A stretch of DNA of 64,000 bases from Terrisporobacter vanillatitrophus (GCF_051148895.1 NZ_CP154625.1:2728001-2792000), one strand, 5' to 3'. Counted from the first letter of the stretch, positions 1 to 9,067 are shown. Translations and numbers: made by a program. The notes: generated from the sequence alone by a model not told the origin.

Positions 1-280
1 ACTCTATTATTTTTATTTTTTTAATCAAACCAAAAATATTACTCAACTCTTTATCTAATATTTTTAAATCCTTTAAACTACCTCTTTTTTTCTTTTTCTT
101 TTTCTTTGGTGGATATAGTTGAATATTAAATCTTATCAATTTGAATAATAATTTGATTTTTAATTTTATAACCATGTTTTTATTGTTAAAATCAATTTCA
201 AATATAAAATGAAAATATGATATTAATAATAAAATTAATATAAAAAAAATACATATATATTTCAAATTAAAATATCTCAT
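1..280 (-). CDS. DUF2953-like (YtfI-type) membrane protein, N-terminal part, runs off the window
   Basis: An open minus-strand frame of 93 codons starts at an ATG at 278-280 and continues without a stop to the left edge. The product begins with a hydrophobic segment (about residues 8-26), then a basic stretch with a lysine-rich run (about residues 60-68). In Firmicutes the gene after scpA-scpB is commonly a DUF2953 protein (YtfI, beside the sporulation gene ytfJ), and the membrane anchor followed by basic, beta-prone sequence fits. That identity rests mainly on position. No strong ribosome binding site precedes the ATG, so the start is uncertain; a later in-frame ATG is possible. Confidence 0.55.
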   Translation of the reverse strand, partial: MRYFNLKYICIFFILILLLISYFHFIFEIDFNNKNMVIKLKIKLLFKLIRFNIQLYPPKKKKKKKRGSLKDLKILDKELSNIFGLIKKIKIIE

Positions 281-343
281 ATTCTATATTGTTTGCAAAA
301 CTTATGGATATATACTAATTAAAAGGAGATAGCCCCTAGAATC

Positions 344-373
344 AAAAAAAATCATAGGTAGTATACCTATGAT
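344..373 (-). terminator. Intrinsic terminator after the 81-residue membrane protein
   Basis: Perfect 10-bp arms at 351-360 and 364-373 with a 3-nt loop, followed on the minus strand by eight U (plus-strand A-run 344-351). It lies just after the stop of the upstream small gene. Confidence 0.85.
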
Positions 374-379
374 TTATAT

Positions 380-625
380 TTATCTAGATCTTGATTTATT
401 TTTACTTTTTTTATTTGACATGGCATTTTGTGTAGAAGGTGACATTCTTTGTTTTTGTCTTCTAGTTGTTCCATTATTGTTGTAAATGCACATACCCCAA
501 CATGCAACTGCAACCATAAATAGTATACCTCTTAGTGTATCCCCCATTTTAAACATCTGTACTCCAAAGAAAAAACTTGCTATAGCAAATAATATATATA
601 TAATCATTGCTAATTTACTTTTCAT
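380..625 (-). CDS. Small membrane protein of unknown function (81 aa)
   Basis: I do not recognise this protein. It has two hydrophobic segments (about residues 5-24 and 31-48) joined by a short loop, then a strongly basic, Ser/Asn/Lys-rich tail of about 30 residues, likely cytoplasmic. An AAGGGGG ribosome binding site sits about 7 nt before the ATG, which supports translation. It lies downstream of scpB on the same strand and ends in its own terminator, so it may be the last gene of the scpAB unit. Confidence 0.7.
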   Translation of the reverse strand: MKSKLAMIIYILFAIASFFFGVQMFKMGDTLRGILFMVAVACWGMCIYNNNGTTRRQKQRMSPSTQNAMSNKKSKNKSRSR

Positions 626-697
626 ATGTTTTCCCCCTTAAATTATTATCATCTTACTGAAATAATATCACATTTTATAATAAATAATAATTTTTTA

Positions 698-1234
698 TTA
701 AATTTCTTCTTCATTTTCAAAACTATCTATTGGTGGTAAGTCTTTTAGACCTTCAATTTGCAATAATTTCAAAAATTCCTGTGTTGTCTTATATATAATG
801 GGTTTTCCTATTTTATTTAATCGTCCTGCTTCTCTTATTAGTTCATGTTCTAAAAGTGTTTGTAAAACTTTATCACATTTAACACCTCTAATACTTTCTA
901 TTTCCACTTTAGTAATAGGTTGTTTATATGCAATAATAGTCAAAGTTTCTAGTGTAGCTTGGCTTAAAGACTTTCTTTTTTTCGGTTCTAATACCTTTTT
1001 TATATAATCAGCATAGTCTTTATTAGTACACATTTGATATTTATTTTCTAATTTTATAATTTGGATTCCTCTATTATTTTCTTTATATTCATCAATTAAA
1101 GAATTTAACATAAATTCTATTTCTTTAGATGAAAGTTCTTCATTAATAACGCTATTAAGTTCTTTTATGCTTATCGGTTCTCCATAAGCAAACATAATTG
1201 ATTCAATTATATATTTTATTTCTTCTCTATTCAT
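698..1234 (-). CDS. scpB: Segregation and condensation protein B (ScpB)
   Basis: ScpB is the winged-helix partner of the SMC-ScpA condensin-like complex, which organises and segregates newly replicated chromosomes at origin regions. The protein (about 178 aa) has the family's two winged helices: an N-terminal one with the motif AYGEPISIKEL and a second containing TLETLTIIAYKQPIT. An in-frame GTG lies four codons upstream, but the ATG at 1234 has GGAG at a good distance, so I chose it. Its start overlaps the end of scpA by 8 bp, as expected for translational coupling of a stoichiometric pair. Confidence 0.93.
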   Translation of the reverse strand: MNREEIKYIIESIMFAYGEPISIKELNSVINEELSSKEIEFMLNSLIDEYKENNRGIQIIKLENKYQMCTNKDYADYIKKVLEPKKRKSLSQATLETLTIIAYKQPITKVEIESIRGVKCDKVLQTLLEHELIREAGRLNKIGKPIIYKTTQEFLKLLQIEGLKDLPPIDSFENEEEI

Positions 1235-1955
1235 TTTCCACTCCACGCTTTATTATAAGAATATCATCAAAAAATTCATTTTGAACTACAACTATTAACT
1301 TTTCTTTTATTAATTCAAGAATAGCTAAAAATGTAGCTATGGTTTCATCCTTATCATAAGGCCCTACTAATTTAACAAAGCTTACTTTGTCTTCCTTTTT
1401 CATTAAATCTCTTAAATCTGACATTTTTTCTTCAGAAGATACTACTCTTTTTTTAACTATCATATCCAACTCTTCTGTTTTATCAAAACCTTCTATAACT
1501 TTTGTTTTTAGTATCATAGGAAGAATTGTTCTGATAGCTTCTATAGATATTTCGTCTAAGTCTATTTTATTATCTACAATTACTTCTTCTTTTGCTCTAA
1601 AGAAAGTATCACAAGTATAGTGAACATTTTCTTTAATACTTAAAGAAGCCTCTTTAAATTTCTTATATTCTTCTAATTTTTCTACTAATTCTAATCTTGG
1701 ATCTTCTTCATGTTCTTCATGATGCTGTTTATATAGTAAATACTTGGACTTTATCTCAACTAATTTAGAAGCCATTATTATAAACTCACTAGCAACTTCC
1801 AAATCCATCTCATTTAACATGTCAATATAAGCTAAATATTGACTTGTAATTTCAGAAATTAATATATCTTTTATATCTATTTTTTGTTTTGAAATCAAAT
1901 CACAAAGTAAGTCTAAAGGTCCATCATAAACATTTAAATGTATATTATACTTCAT
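1227..1955 (-). CDS. scpA: Segregation and condensation protein A (ScpA kleisin)
   Basis: ScpA is the kleisin that bridges the two SMC heads and binds the ScpB dimer. The 242-residue length is normal. The N-terminus carries the family hallmark YDGPLDLL at about residues 10-17 followed by the helical SMC-neck binding region; the middle is charged and the C-terminus is a winged helix (about 170-242). AGAGG precedes the ATG. The stop overlaps the scpB start, and a site-2 protease gene lies 11 bp upstream on the same strand. Confidence 0.95.
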   Translation of the reverse strand: MKYNIHLNVYDGPLDLLCDLISKQKIDIKDILISEITSQYLAYIDMLNEMDLEVASEFIIMASKLVEIKSKYLLYKQHHEEHEEDPRLELVEKLEEYKKFKEASLSIKENVHYTCDTFFRAKEEVIVDNKIDLDEISIEAIRTILPMILKTKVIEGFDKTEELDMIVKKRVVSSEEKMSDLRDLMKKEDKVSFVKLVGPYDKDETIATFLAILELIKEKLIVVVQNEFFDDILIIKRGVENE

Positions 1956-1966
1956 TAAATTACCTC

Positions 1967-2557
1967 TTACATAAATATACTTACTATAGCATAAAATGCC
2001 ATCATTATAGGTGTTGTTACATAAGAATAAATGTTAGTAATGATCGAAATCAATAACACAACATATCCTATATTCTCATATTTATATATAAATTCATTAT
2101 ATTTATATGGAAGTAATGATGATATAATTCCCCACCCATCAAGTGGTGGTATTGGAAGAAGATTAAAAGCTCCAAAAACAATATTAATCCACATAGCTTT
2201 ATCAAATATTATTTGTATAGCATACATATCTATGTATTTAACTATTAGTGCACAAATAATAGCTCCTATTAAATTTCCTAAGGCTCCCGATAAAGAAACT
2301 ATTATATTACCTACTCTATAGTTTTTAAAGTTATTTGGATTAACTGGTACTGGTTTTGCCCACCCTATACGAAACCACAATAAAGTAATTAATCCTATAG
2401 GATCAATATGTTTGGCCGGGTTCAAAGTCATTCTTCCGTCATATTTAGCAGTATCATCTCCAAGTAAGTGTGCCGAATAGGCATGACCAAACTCATGAAT
2501 AGATATAGCTATAGCAAATCCCACCAACGATGCTAATAAATCACTTAAGTTAAACAT
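1967..2557 (-). CDS. Site-2 protease family (M50) membrane zinc metalloprotease
   Basis: This intramembrane metalloprotease has the zinc motif HEFGH at residues 21-25 in the first membrane helix and the second ligand region NLLPIPPLDG near residue 136. At 196 aa it is a minimal M50B core (YwhC/Rip-like) without a PDZ domain, unlike RseP. Such minimal forms are common beside scpA in Clostridia, but their substrates are mostly unknown. AGGAGAG lies 7 nt before the ATG. It is probably co-transcribed with scpA. Confidence 0.9.
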   Translation of the reverse strand: MFNLSDLLASLVGFAIAISIHEFGHAYSAHLLGDDTAKYDGRMTLNPAKHIDPIGLITLLWFRIGWAKPVPVNPNNFKNYRVGNIIVSLSGALGNLIGAIICALIVKYIDMYAIQIIFDKAMWINIVFGAFNLLPIPPLDGWGIISSLLPYKYNEFIYKYENIGYVVLLISIITNIYSYVTTPIMMAFYAIVSIFM

Positions 2558-2646
2558 ATTTATTCTCTCCTACTATTTTTTTGTAATACTATCATTATAT
2601 CATTAATAAAGTTATAATCAAAATTTTTATGTTTTATTAATTATAA

Positions 2647-2685
2647 AAGCTATGCAGCACATAAAAATATGTACTGCATAGCTTT
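2647..2685 (-). terminator. Bidirectional terminator after dacF
   Basis: Twelve-bp perfect arms at 2647-2658 and 2674-2685. The hairpin lies just after the dacF stop and before the M50 gene. T-rich tails flank it on both strands. Confidence 0.8.
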
Positions 2686-2691
2686 TTAGTA

Positions 2692-3843
2692 TTATAATAA
2701 GTTATCTACTACTCTTCTTAACATTTGTAAATAAGATGCTTTATTTATATCTTCACTATTTATTATTTTAGTTTCTCCCACAAGTTCTTTTCCTCTATAA
2801 ACTTTTATAACTCCTAACTCTGTATTTTTCTTTATTGGAAGTTTTAAATCTTGTTTTACTTCTACTTTCTTTTGGAAATCTTTTTTGTCACCTTTTTTTA
2901 TCAATACACTTAAATCATCTTTTGCTACTAAATCAACGTTTTCTTTTTCGCCTTTTTCAAATTTAACTGTAGCAACCTTGTCATTTGCTCCACAAATTTT
3001 AACACTTTCATAATTTGCAAATCCATAATTCAAAAGACTTGTTGCATCTTTAAATCTTATTGGAGAAGTTTCAGCGCATAATGTAACAGCTATTAAATGT
3101 GTATTATTTCTTATTGCAGATGCTGATAAACAATATTTTGCTTGTTGAGTAAAGCCAGTTTTTACTCCTGTAGTTCCCGAATAATGCTTAACTAATTTAT
3201 TAGTATTTGAAATTCCTATTTTAGCTTGTTTTTTCCCAACTACAACTTCATCCATCCATGTAGTTAAATACTTTGAAATTTTCTTATGAGCAAGCAATTC
3301 TTTTGACATTAGAGCTATATCATAAGCTGAAGTATAGTGATTATCCACAGGAAGTCCATTTGTATTTATAAAGTTTGTATCATTCATTCCTAATTCTTTA
3401 GCTCTTTTATTCATAATGTCTACAAACTCTTCCATACTTCCACCTACATATTCTGCCATAGCAACACAGGCATCATTGGCAGATGCAACTGCTATAGATT
3501 TTACAAGTGTATCTACCTTTTGTATTTCTCCTGGTTCTAGGAAAATCTGGCTACCTCCCATGCTAGCAGCATTTTCACTTATTTGAACATCATCATCTTC
3601 TTTAATTTTTCCATCTTCTAAAGCTTCACAAATTAAAAGTAATGTCATTACTTTTGTTACACTGGCTGGTGGTAATTTTTCATGAGAATTTTTTTCATAC
3701 AACACTTTACCTGTAGATGCATCCATTAATATAGCTGATTTAGAGGCTATATCTAATTTAGCTTCTTTGGTATTGGCAAAAATAAAATTTCCTTGACTTA
3801 TTACAATAACTAATGCAAGTAGAAAGCTAATAAACTTTTTCAT
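2692..3843 (-). CDS. dacF: D-alanyl-D-alanine carboxypeptidase, DacF/PBP5 type
   Basis: This low-molecular-weight penicillin-binding protein trims the terminal D-Ala from peptidoglycan stem peptides on the outer face of the membrane. A signal peptide covers residues 1-23. The three catalytic motifs are intact: SVTK at 61-64 (nucleophile Ser61), SAN at 121-123 and KTG near 225. A C-terminal beta-rich PBP5_C domain follows (about 275-360) and ends in an amphipathic helix that probably anchors the protein. The 383-aa length fits the S11 family. DacF in Bacillus is forespore-expressed; whether this copy is vegetative or sporulation-specific cannot be told from the sequence. Confidence 0.92.
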   Translation of the reverse strand: MKKFISFLLALVIVISQGNFIFANTKEAKLDIASKSAILMDASTGKVLYEKNSHEKLPPASVTKVMTLLLICEALEDGKIKEDDDVQISENAASMGGSQIFLEPGEIQKVDTLVKSIAVASANDACVAMAEYVGGSMEEFVDIMNKRAKELGMNDTNFINTNGLPVDNHYTSAYDIALMSKELLAHKKISKYLTTWMDEVVVGKKQAKIGISNTNKLVKHYSGTTGVKTGFTQQAKYCLSASAIRNNTHLIAVTLCAETSPIRFKDATSLLNYGFANYESVKICGANDKVATVKFEKGEKENVDLVAKDDLSVLIKKGDKKDFQKKVEVKQDLKLPIKKNTELGVIKVYRGKELVGETKIINSEDINKASYLQMLRRVVDNLL

Positions 3844-3955
3844 ATCGTCACCTCTTATTTGTATTTAATTTTATTAACTTTTTTATTATTTCTCTTATAT
3901 TATTTTTTACCAATACTTCTAATTTATAATTAGTATCTTTTACATGTTATATTTC

Positions 3956-4243
3956 TTAATAATTGATAATTTCACTTTCTATATCAATTATTTCAGCATC
4001 ACAATTTTCTTCAATAAAATTTATGATTTTTTCCTTTGATTGATCGCTATCCTTACTGTTTAAATCAAGCTTTACCATACCAATACTTATTCTTTGATGT
4101 AAATCTTGATTTTCAACTTCTCTTATACTAATATTAAACTTGTTTTGCAATTTGCCTATTATACTTTTCACAATCATTCTCTTTTCCTTTAAAGAGTGTG
4201 CATAAGGTGCTCTTAAATCAACTTTAATAACTAGTATTTTCAT
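3956..4243 (-). CDS. DUF503 (YlxP-like) small protein
   Basis: This 95-residue protein belongs to the DUF503/YlxP family by its opening beta-strand ending in DLRAPYAHSLKEKRM and the following helix MIVKSIIGKLQNKFN. In Bacillus ylxP sits between infB and rbfA in the translation operon; here the gene sits 15 bp after a YlbF-family gene on the same strand. The molecular function is not established. A ferredoxin-like alpha/beta fold is expected from the family. Confidence 0.85.
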   Translation of the reverse strand: MKILVIKVDLRAPYAHSLKEKRMIVKSIIGKLQNKFNISIREVENQDLHQRISIGMVKLDLNSKDSDQSKEKIINFIEENCDAEIIDIESEIINY

Positions 4244-4258
4244 TTAAATTCCTCTTTT

Positions 4259-4594
4259 CTATTTATAATCTTCTTTTATTGCCTGAGCTATTATTTTATT
4301 TATATTATCCATCATTTTATTAAATTTTTCTTCAGCTAATATATAATTATATATTTTTTCATTATATCTTATTTTATTCTGAATTTCTTCCATTTTTCTC
4401 ATAGATTTTTTATCTATTTTTTTATTATTCATAGTGGCATATTGAAGATCATATCCTGTCTTTTTATATTCACTCAATAAGTATTCATTATTTTTATCAC
4501 TTTTCATTACTTTCATATTGTCTACAAAATCTTTATATTCCTTACTATTTTTTATTTCACTAGCCAACTTTGTAGCTGTATCATATACACTCAT
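4259..4594 (-). CDS. YlbF/YmcA family protein
   Basis: This 111-residue, almost wholly helical protein matches the YlbF/YmcA (Com_YlbF) family: a leading helix with DTATKLASEIKNSKEY, a central region around residues 35-60, and a terminal helix with FNKMMDNINKIIAQAI. In Bacillus subtilis the YmcA-YlbF-YaaT (Y-complex) proteins modulate RNase Y-dependent mRNA processing and thereby biofilm, competence and sporulation. Lying directly after an RNase J gene is suggestive, but a link to RNA decay here is inference. Confidence 0.85.
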   Translation of the reverse strand: MSVYDTATKLASEIKNSKEYKDFVDNMKVMKSDKNNEYLLSEYKKTGYDLQYATMNNKKIDKKSMRKMEEIQNKIRYNEKIYNYILAEEKFNKMMDNINKIIAQAIKEDYK

Positions 4595-4672
4595 ATTATC
4601 CTCCTAATTCATATTAAAATTTTAGGTGTTATAAGTATATATGCATTATAAATGTATTTTTGTTTATAGTTA

Positions 4673-4715
4673 CAAAAAATACCTCAGTATTTTTAACTCA
4701 AATACTGAGGTATTT
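4673..4715 (-). terminator. Intrinsic terminator of the RNase J gene
   Basis: Arms of about 15 bp (4678-4693 with 4700-4715) lie immediately after the RNase J stop and are followed by a U-run on the minus strand (plus-strand A-run 4673-4679). Confidence 0.9.
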
Positions 4716-4719
4716 CTAA

Positions 4720-6399
4720 TTATACTTCCATGATTATTGGTAATATCATTGGATTTCTCTTAGTTTTTATATATAAATATTCCTTTAAGTTTTCTTTAAT
4801 ATTATTTTTTAAATATGCCCATTCTTTTATATTCTTTTCTTCACATTCAGTTAAAACATCTTTGATTACATTCTTTGCTCCATCCATCAAATCTTCTGAT
4901 TCTCTAACATAAACAAATCCTCTAGATATAATATCTGGTCCTGCAAGTACTTTACCATTTTCTTTAGATATAGTAACAACTACTATCATAAGCCCATCTT
5001 CAGATAAATGTTTTCTATCTCTTAGAACTATATTTCCTACATCTCCTACTCCCAGTCCATCAACAAGTACATTTCCTGTCTGTACTGCAGCAGTAACTTT
5101 TGCAGAATTTCTATCTAGTTCTAAGACTTGACCAGTTTGCATTACAAATACATTTTGATCTGGCATACCAAGCTCATTTGCTAGTTCTGCATGACGTTTT
5201 AACATTCTATATTCTCCATGAACTGGCATAAAGAATTTTGGCTTAACCATTCTATTTATAAGTTTTAAATCTTCTTGAGCCGCATGACCTGATACATGTA
5301 TATCAGCTATATCATTGTAAACAACTCTCGCTCCTCTTTCAAATAAAAGATTTATTACTTTTGAGATTAGCTTTTCATTTCCTGGTATTGGATGAGCCGA
5401 AATTATTACTAAATCTCCTTTTTTAATTTCTACTTTTTTGTGTTCACTACTTGACATTCTAGCAAGAGCCGACATTGGTTCTCCCTGTGTTCCTGTAGTT
5501 ATTATTACTAATTCATTGTCATCATATTTAGATATGTCATTTAAGTCTATTAATGTATCCTCTTCCATATTTAAATATCCAAGTTCTTTAGCAACACCTA
5601 TAACATTAACCATTGATCTTCCTGAGATAGCAACTTTTCTATTAAATTTAACCGCCATATTTATTATTTGTTGTAATCTATGAATATTTGAAGCAAAAGT
5701 AGCGACTATTATTCTGCTACCATTAGCTTTTCTAAATAAATCATCAAGACCCGCTCCCACTGTTCTTTCAGACATAGTAAACCCTGTTTTTTCCACATTT
5801 GTACTATCTGCTAACATTAAAAGAACTCCCGCACTTCCAAGCTCACATATTCTGTGAATATCCATAACATCTCCATCTATTGGTGTAAGATCTATCTTAA
5901 AATCTCCCGTATGGAAAATAACCCCTTGTTCTGTGTGTATTGCCAGTGAACAAGATCCTGGTATACTGTGGTTATTTTTTATGAATTCTACACTAATATT
6001 TTTAAGCTTAACTATTTGTTTAGGAGTAACAACATTTAATTTCACATTATTAAGTTTATGTTCTTTTAATTTAACTTCAATTAGCCCAATACTAAGTCTA
6101 GTTCCGTACACAGGTACATCGATTTTTTTAAGTATATATGGAAGAGCTCCTATATGATCTTCATGTCCATGTGTTATAAATATACCTTTTACCTTATCCT
6201 TATTTTTTAGTAAATAAGTTATATCAGGTATAACTATATCAACACCTAACATTTCATCTTCTGGAAAACTTAACCCCGCATCGATTACAACAATCTCATC
6301 CTTATACTCTATTACGGTCATGTTTTTGCCTATCTCGTTAAGACCACCTAAAGCCATTACTTTAACCTTGTTAGTGTTTTTCTTAAACAATTGCATCAT
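4720..6399 (-). CDS. rnj: Ribonuclease J
   Basis: RNase J is a dual 5'-exo/endoribonuclease that matures rRNA and turns over mRNA in Firmicutes lacking RNase E. The protein (about 556-559 aa) has the metallo-beta-lactamase zinc motif HGHEDH at residues 77-82, the beta-CASP insertion in the middle, the late motif SGHAAQEDL and a C-terminal dimerisation domain. The start is odd: AGGAG is followed at once by ATGATG, giving 0 or 3 nt spacing, whereas the TTG at codon 4 (6390) has a normal 9-nt spacing and may be the true start. The gene ends in its own terminator. Confidence 0.93.
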   Translation of the reverse strand: MMQLFKKNTNKVKVMALGGLNEIGKNMTVIEYKDEIVVIDAGLSFPEDEMLGVDIVIPDITYLLKNKDKVKGIFITHGHEDHIGALPYILKKIDVPVYGTRLSIGLIEVKLKEHKLNNVKLNVVTPKQIVKLKNISVEFIKNNHSIPGSCSLAIHTEQGVIFHTGDFKIDLTPIDGDVMDIHRICELGSAGVLLMLADSTNVEKTGFTMSERTVGAGLDDLFRKANGSRIIVATFASNIHRLQQIINMAVKFNRKVAISGRSMVNVIGVAKELGYLNMEEDTLIDLNDISKYDDNELVIITTGTQGEPMSALARMSSSEHKKVEIKKGDLVIISAHPIPGNEKLISKVINLLFERGARVVYNDIADIHVSGHAAQEDLKLINRMVKPKFFMPVHGEYRMLKRHAELANELGMPDQNVFVMQTGQVLELDRNSAKVTAAVQTGNVLVDGLGVGDVGNIVLRDRKHLSEDGLMIVVVTISKENGKVLAGPDIISRGFVYVRESEDLMDGAKNVIKDVLTECEEKNIKEWAYLKNNIKENLKEYLYIKTKRNPMILPIIMEV

Positions 6400-6584
6400 C
6401 TCCTCTGTCTATTCAATTTTCAATTTAATGTTGCATATAAAAATAATATTAAATCACGCACTTTTTACCAACTAAGTTTATTGTATCATAAATTTCCTTA
6501 TATTTTAAGTATATTTAGAATACTTTTATCCATTATCTAGATAAAAATATCTTTTTAATATATAAAATCATCGAAATCAAAAAA

Positions 6585-6610
6585 ATATAAGTTCTATTTA
6601 GAACTTATAT
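6585..6610 (-). terminator. Intrinsic terminator of fur, with the stop codon inside the stem
   Basis: A 12-2-12 inverted repeat occupies 6585-6610 and contains the stop codon of fur (6594-6596). It is followed on the minus strand by a seven-U run (plus-strand A-run near 6579-6585). Confidence 0.85.
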
Positions 6611-7049
6611 CTTTATTACAGTCTTGACATAATCCATAAAATTTAACATCATGGTCCAGTATTTTAAACTTATAAGCACTTTGTATTTCATTTTCCACAT
6701 TGTCCATCAAATCATCTTCAACTTCGATTATCTTACCACATTTTTTACAAATTAAATGGTGGTGATTATGAGTTTCTGATTTATTTAAATCAATTTCATA
6801 TCTAATACATCCATCATCTAAGTTTAATTTTGATATTACTCCAATTTCATCTAATAACTGCATTGTTCTATAGACTGTTGCAAGGCCTATTTCTGGACAA
6901 TTCTCCCTAACTAAATCATAAATTTCTTCACTACTTAAATGTCTATTTCCATTGTCTAGAAGTATATTTATTATAGCTCTTCTTTGAGGAGTTATTTTTA
7001 GTCCTGATTCCTTTAATTTACTTTTTAAATTTTCCATTGTATTACACAT
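6594..7049 (-). CDS. fur: Fur-family ferric uptake regulator
   Basis: This metal-dependent repressor (151 aa from the chosen start) has an N-terminal winged helix with LKITPQRRAI and PEIGLATVYRTMQLLDE, then a metal-binding dimerisation domain with the His cluster THNHHHLICKKCGK and a second pair CQDC near the C-terminus, giving two CxxC pairs for structural zinc. The pattern resembles clostridial Fur more than PerR or Zur, but the metal cannot be proven from sequence. The frame extends 23 codons upstream, but GGGTGGT lies just before the ATG at 7049 and homologues start there. fur in front of RNase J is typical of this family. Confidence 0.88.
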   Translation of the reverse strand: MCNTMENLKSKLKESGLKITPQRRAIINILLDNGNRHLSSEEIYDLVRENCPEIGLATVYRTMQLLDEIGVISKLNLDDGCIRYEIDLNKSETHNHHHLICKKCGKIIEVEDDLMDNVENEIQSAYKFKILDHDVKFYGLCQDCNKDISSK

Positions 7050-7167
7050 AATACCACCCGTTTTCAATTGATAATCTTTTCTAATTATTGTAAATGATAA
7101 ATTCATTCCTGTCAACATTTAGGAAATTATTAAGATATTTATTTTTTTATAACCATATTTATTATGC

Positions 7168-8058
7168 TTAATTATATATAAAATCATGTAATATTTTTAA
7201 GTTTTTCTCTTTTTCCCATTTAATTACATATTGTGAGTTATGTTTTAGTATTCCATCTTGTCTATATTCATTAATAGGGAATTCTAATTGTTTTATCTTA
7301 TAATTAGTTAAGTCCCTTGATATTATAGCTAGGTCTAAAATTTTATCTGAAGATACACTAACATTTACATATTTAAGTAATATTTTTATCAATTCTGGAT
7401 ATTTAAAAACTGATACTTTTGATAGTTTATAAGCTAAGCTTTCTAGTACTTTTCGTTGTCTCGCATCTCTGTAAAAACAGTTATCAATTTTTCTGAGTCT
7501 ACAGTAAGCTAAAGCTTGATATCCATTTAGTAAATGATTCCCACTACTAGTTATATATTCTATATTATTCCCCTTATTTTCAATTTCTAATCCATAACAT
7601 GCATCTATTACTTTATTTAATCCATCAACTTCCCTATCCTCAATATTAACTTCTACTCCTTCTAGTACATTTATAACATCTACAAAACTTTTAAAATCTA
7701 CAATAGCATAGTCTTTTAAATCAAGATTAAAATTATTATTTATTGTCTTAAGTAGTAAATCACAACCTCCATAGGCAAAAGAATGGTTCACTTTATCATA
7801 TCCTTTACCAGGTATATATACTAATGTATCCCTGGCTATAGATGTAAACTTTAAAGCTTTATTTTTATTATCTATAGTTAAAATAATCATAGTGTCCGCT
7901 CTAGAAATTTTATCTCCTATACCATCTTTTCCTATTAATAATATATTATAAATTTCTTTTTCTGTGTAAGAATTTATCTCTTTAGCAAAAACATTATTAT
8001 TTAACATCATGAGAAAAATTATTGTAAGTATTATACTTATTAGAACCTTTTTTTTCAT
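7168..8058 (-). CDS. LytR-CpsA-Psr (LCP) family cell-wall ligase
   Basis: LCP proteins transfer lipid-linked anionic glycopolymers onto peptidoglycan on the outer face of the membrane. A signal peptide or anchor covers residues 1-25. The LCP core shows the characteristic acidic and arginine positions: SRADTMIILTID, SIARDTLVYIPG and, later, the DARQRKV motif. The 296-aa protein is a core-only form without a C-terminal LytR_C domain. It lies between fur and the DUF1292 gene on the same strand, a common clostridial arrangement. Confidence 0.9.
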   Translation of the reverse strand: MKKKVLISIILTIIFLMMLNNNVFAKEINSYTEKEIYNILLIGKDGIGDKISRADTMIILTIDNKNKALKFTSIARDTLVYIPGKGYDKVNHSFAYGGCDLLLKTINNNFNLDLKDYAIVDFKSFVDVINVLEGVEVNIEDREVDGLNKVIDACYGLEIENKGNNIEYITSSGNHLLNGYQALAYCRLRKIDNCFYRDARQRKVLESLAYKLSKVSVFKYPELIKILLKYVNVSVSSDKILDLAIISRDLTNYKIKQLEFPINEYRQDGILKHNSQYVIKWEKEKNLKILHDFIYN

Positions 8059-8151
8059 TTTGTCATCCCCTTTACTTTTTTCAATATTTTTCCCCAGTGA
8101 TTTTAAAATTAAACTATATAATTATGTATATTATTTTCAGTTTTGAACATA

Positions 8152-8178
8152 AAAAAACTACCTGTAAAGGTAGTCTTT
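8152..8178 (-). terminator. Intrinsic terminator after the DUF1292 gene
   Basis: Six-bp arms at 8157-8162 and 8169-8174 with a 6-nt loop are followed by a U-run on the minus strand (A-run 8151-8157). The hairpin lies 6 bp after the stop of the DUF1292 gene. Confidence 0.8.
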
Positions 8179-8180
8179 TA

Positions 8181-8450
8181 TTAGAATTCGTCGTCGTTAA
8201 GTCCTTCTTCATCCATTAATGTGTTATAAACATCAACAACTATTTCATATTCTTTATCATCTTCTAAAGGAACTAACATTTCTCCTTCTTCATCTTGGTC
8301 TATTCTAAATACTAAAGCCTCATCACTATCTTCGTCATCAACAGGCATTAATATAGCATATTCCTTATCATTAGCTTCTAAAGTTAATATTACTTCAAAT
8401 TCACTTTCTACTCCATTTTCATCAATTAAACTTATTATATTATCTTGCAT
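8181..8450 (-). CDS. DUF1292 (YrzB-like) acidic protein
   Basis: This 89-residue, very acidic protein has the DUF1292 layout: ISLIDENGVESEFEVILT, a middle strand with YAILMPVDDED, then EALVFRIDQDEEG and a Glu/Asp-rich tail. Its function is unknown. In Firmicutes it follows ruvX in the alaS-ireB-ruvX-yrzB cluster, and here it does so too, on the same strand. AGGTGA precedes the ATG. Confidence 0.9.
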   Translation of the reverse strand: MQDNIISLIDENGVESEFEVILTLEANDKEYAILMPVDDEDSDEALVFRIDQDEEGEMLVPLEDDKEYEIVVDVYNTLMDEEGLNDDEF

Positions 8451-8519
8451 CTAAATCACCTCAATTTCTTTCTTCTTTTTTATATTATATATTATACTAA
8501 GATAATTTCAAATATATTA

Positions 8520-8945
8520 TTAGAAATTTCTTTGTAAGTCTAAATACCCTTGTAATATTATTACTGCTGCCAGCATATCTATTACCTTTTTTCTATTTTC
8601 TCTTCTAACATTACCTTCAATTAACGATCTTTCAGCTGCTACTGTTGATAGTCTTTCATCCCAAAATTCTATAGGTAAATTAGTTTCTTGCTTTAATAAT
8701 TCACAGAATTTTTGAACTTTTTCCCCCTGCGTTCCTATAGTACCATTCATATTTTTCGGAAGTCCTGATACTATTTTATTTACTTGTTTTTCAGAAATTA
8801 TTTTTTTAATTTCTTCTATGTCTTTTTTTTTGCCAACCCTTCTAATAGTTGTTACTCCTTGAGCAGTTAAACCCATTAAATCACTTACTGCAACTCCTAT
8901 GGTTTTATCTCCTATATCAAGGCCCATTATTCTTCCATCAAGCAT
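8520..8945 (-). CDS. ruvX: RuvX/YqgF Holliday-junction resolvase-like RNase H-fold nuclease
   Basis: YqgF/RuvX proteins have an RNase H fold and act in pre-16S rRNA 5' end maturation and possibly junction resolution. The three acidic motifs are present: GLDIGDKTIGVAVSD near the N-terminus, FWDERLSTVAAE in the middle and DMLAAVIILQGYL at the end. The 141-aa length is standard. It normally lies right after ireB; here two large paralogous genes intervene, and a fragment of this gene's 3' half is found again at about 11380-11425. Confidence 0.93.
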   Translation of the reverse strand: MLDGRIMGLDIGDKTIGVAVSDLMGLTAQGVTTIRRVGKKKDIEEIKKIISEKQVNKIVSGLPKNMNGTIGTQGEKVQKFCELLKQETNLPIEFWDERLSTVAAERSLIEGNVRRENRKKVIDMLAAVIILQGYLDLQRNF

Positions 8946-9067
8946 GTTTCTTCTCCTTTATGTAGCCATCATCATCCTTCTTAATTTTTACATAAATATA
9001 ATTAATAGGGATTTCTATTATTTTATCTTATTTTATTTTTCTCATACCTTATTTTATATTATATTTT

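Noticed and set aside
626..697. Terminator after scpB
   Set aside because: The AT-rich inverted segments are long-looped and weak; I could not support a real terminator there.
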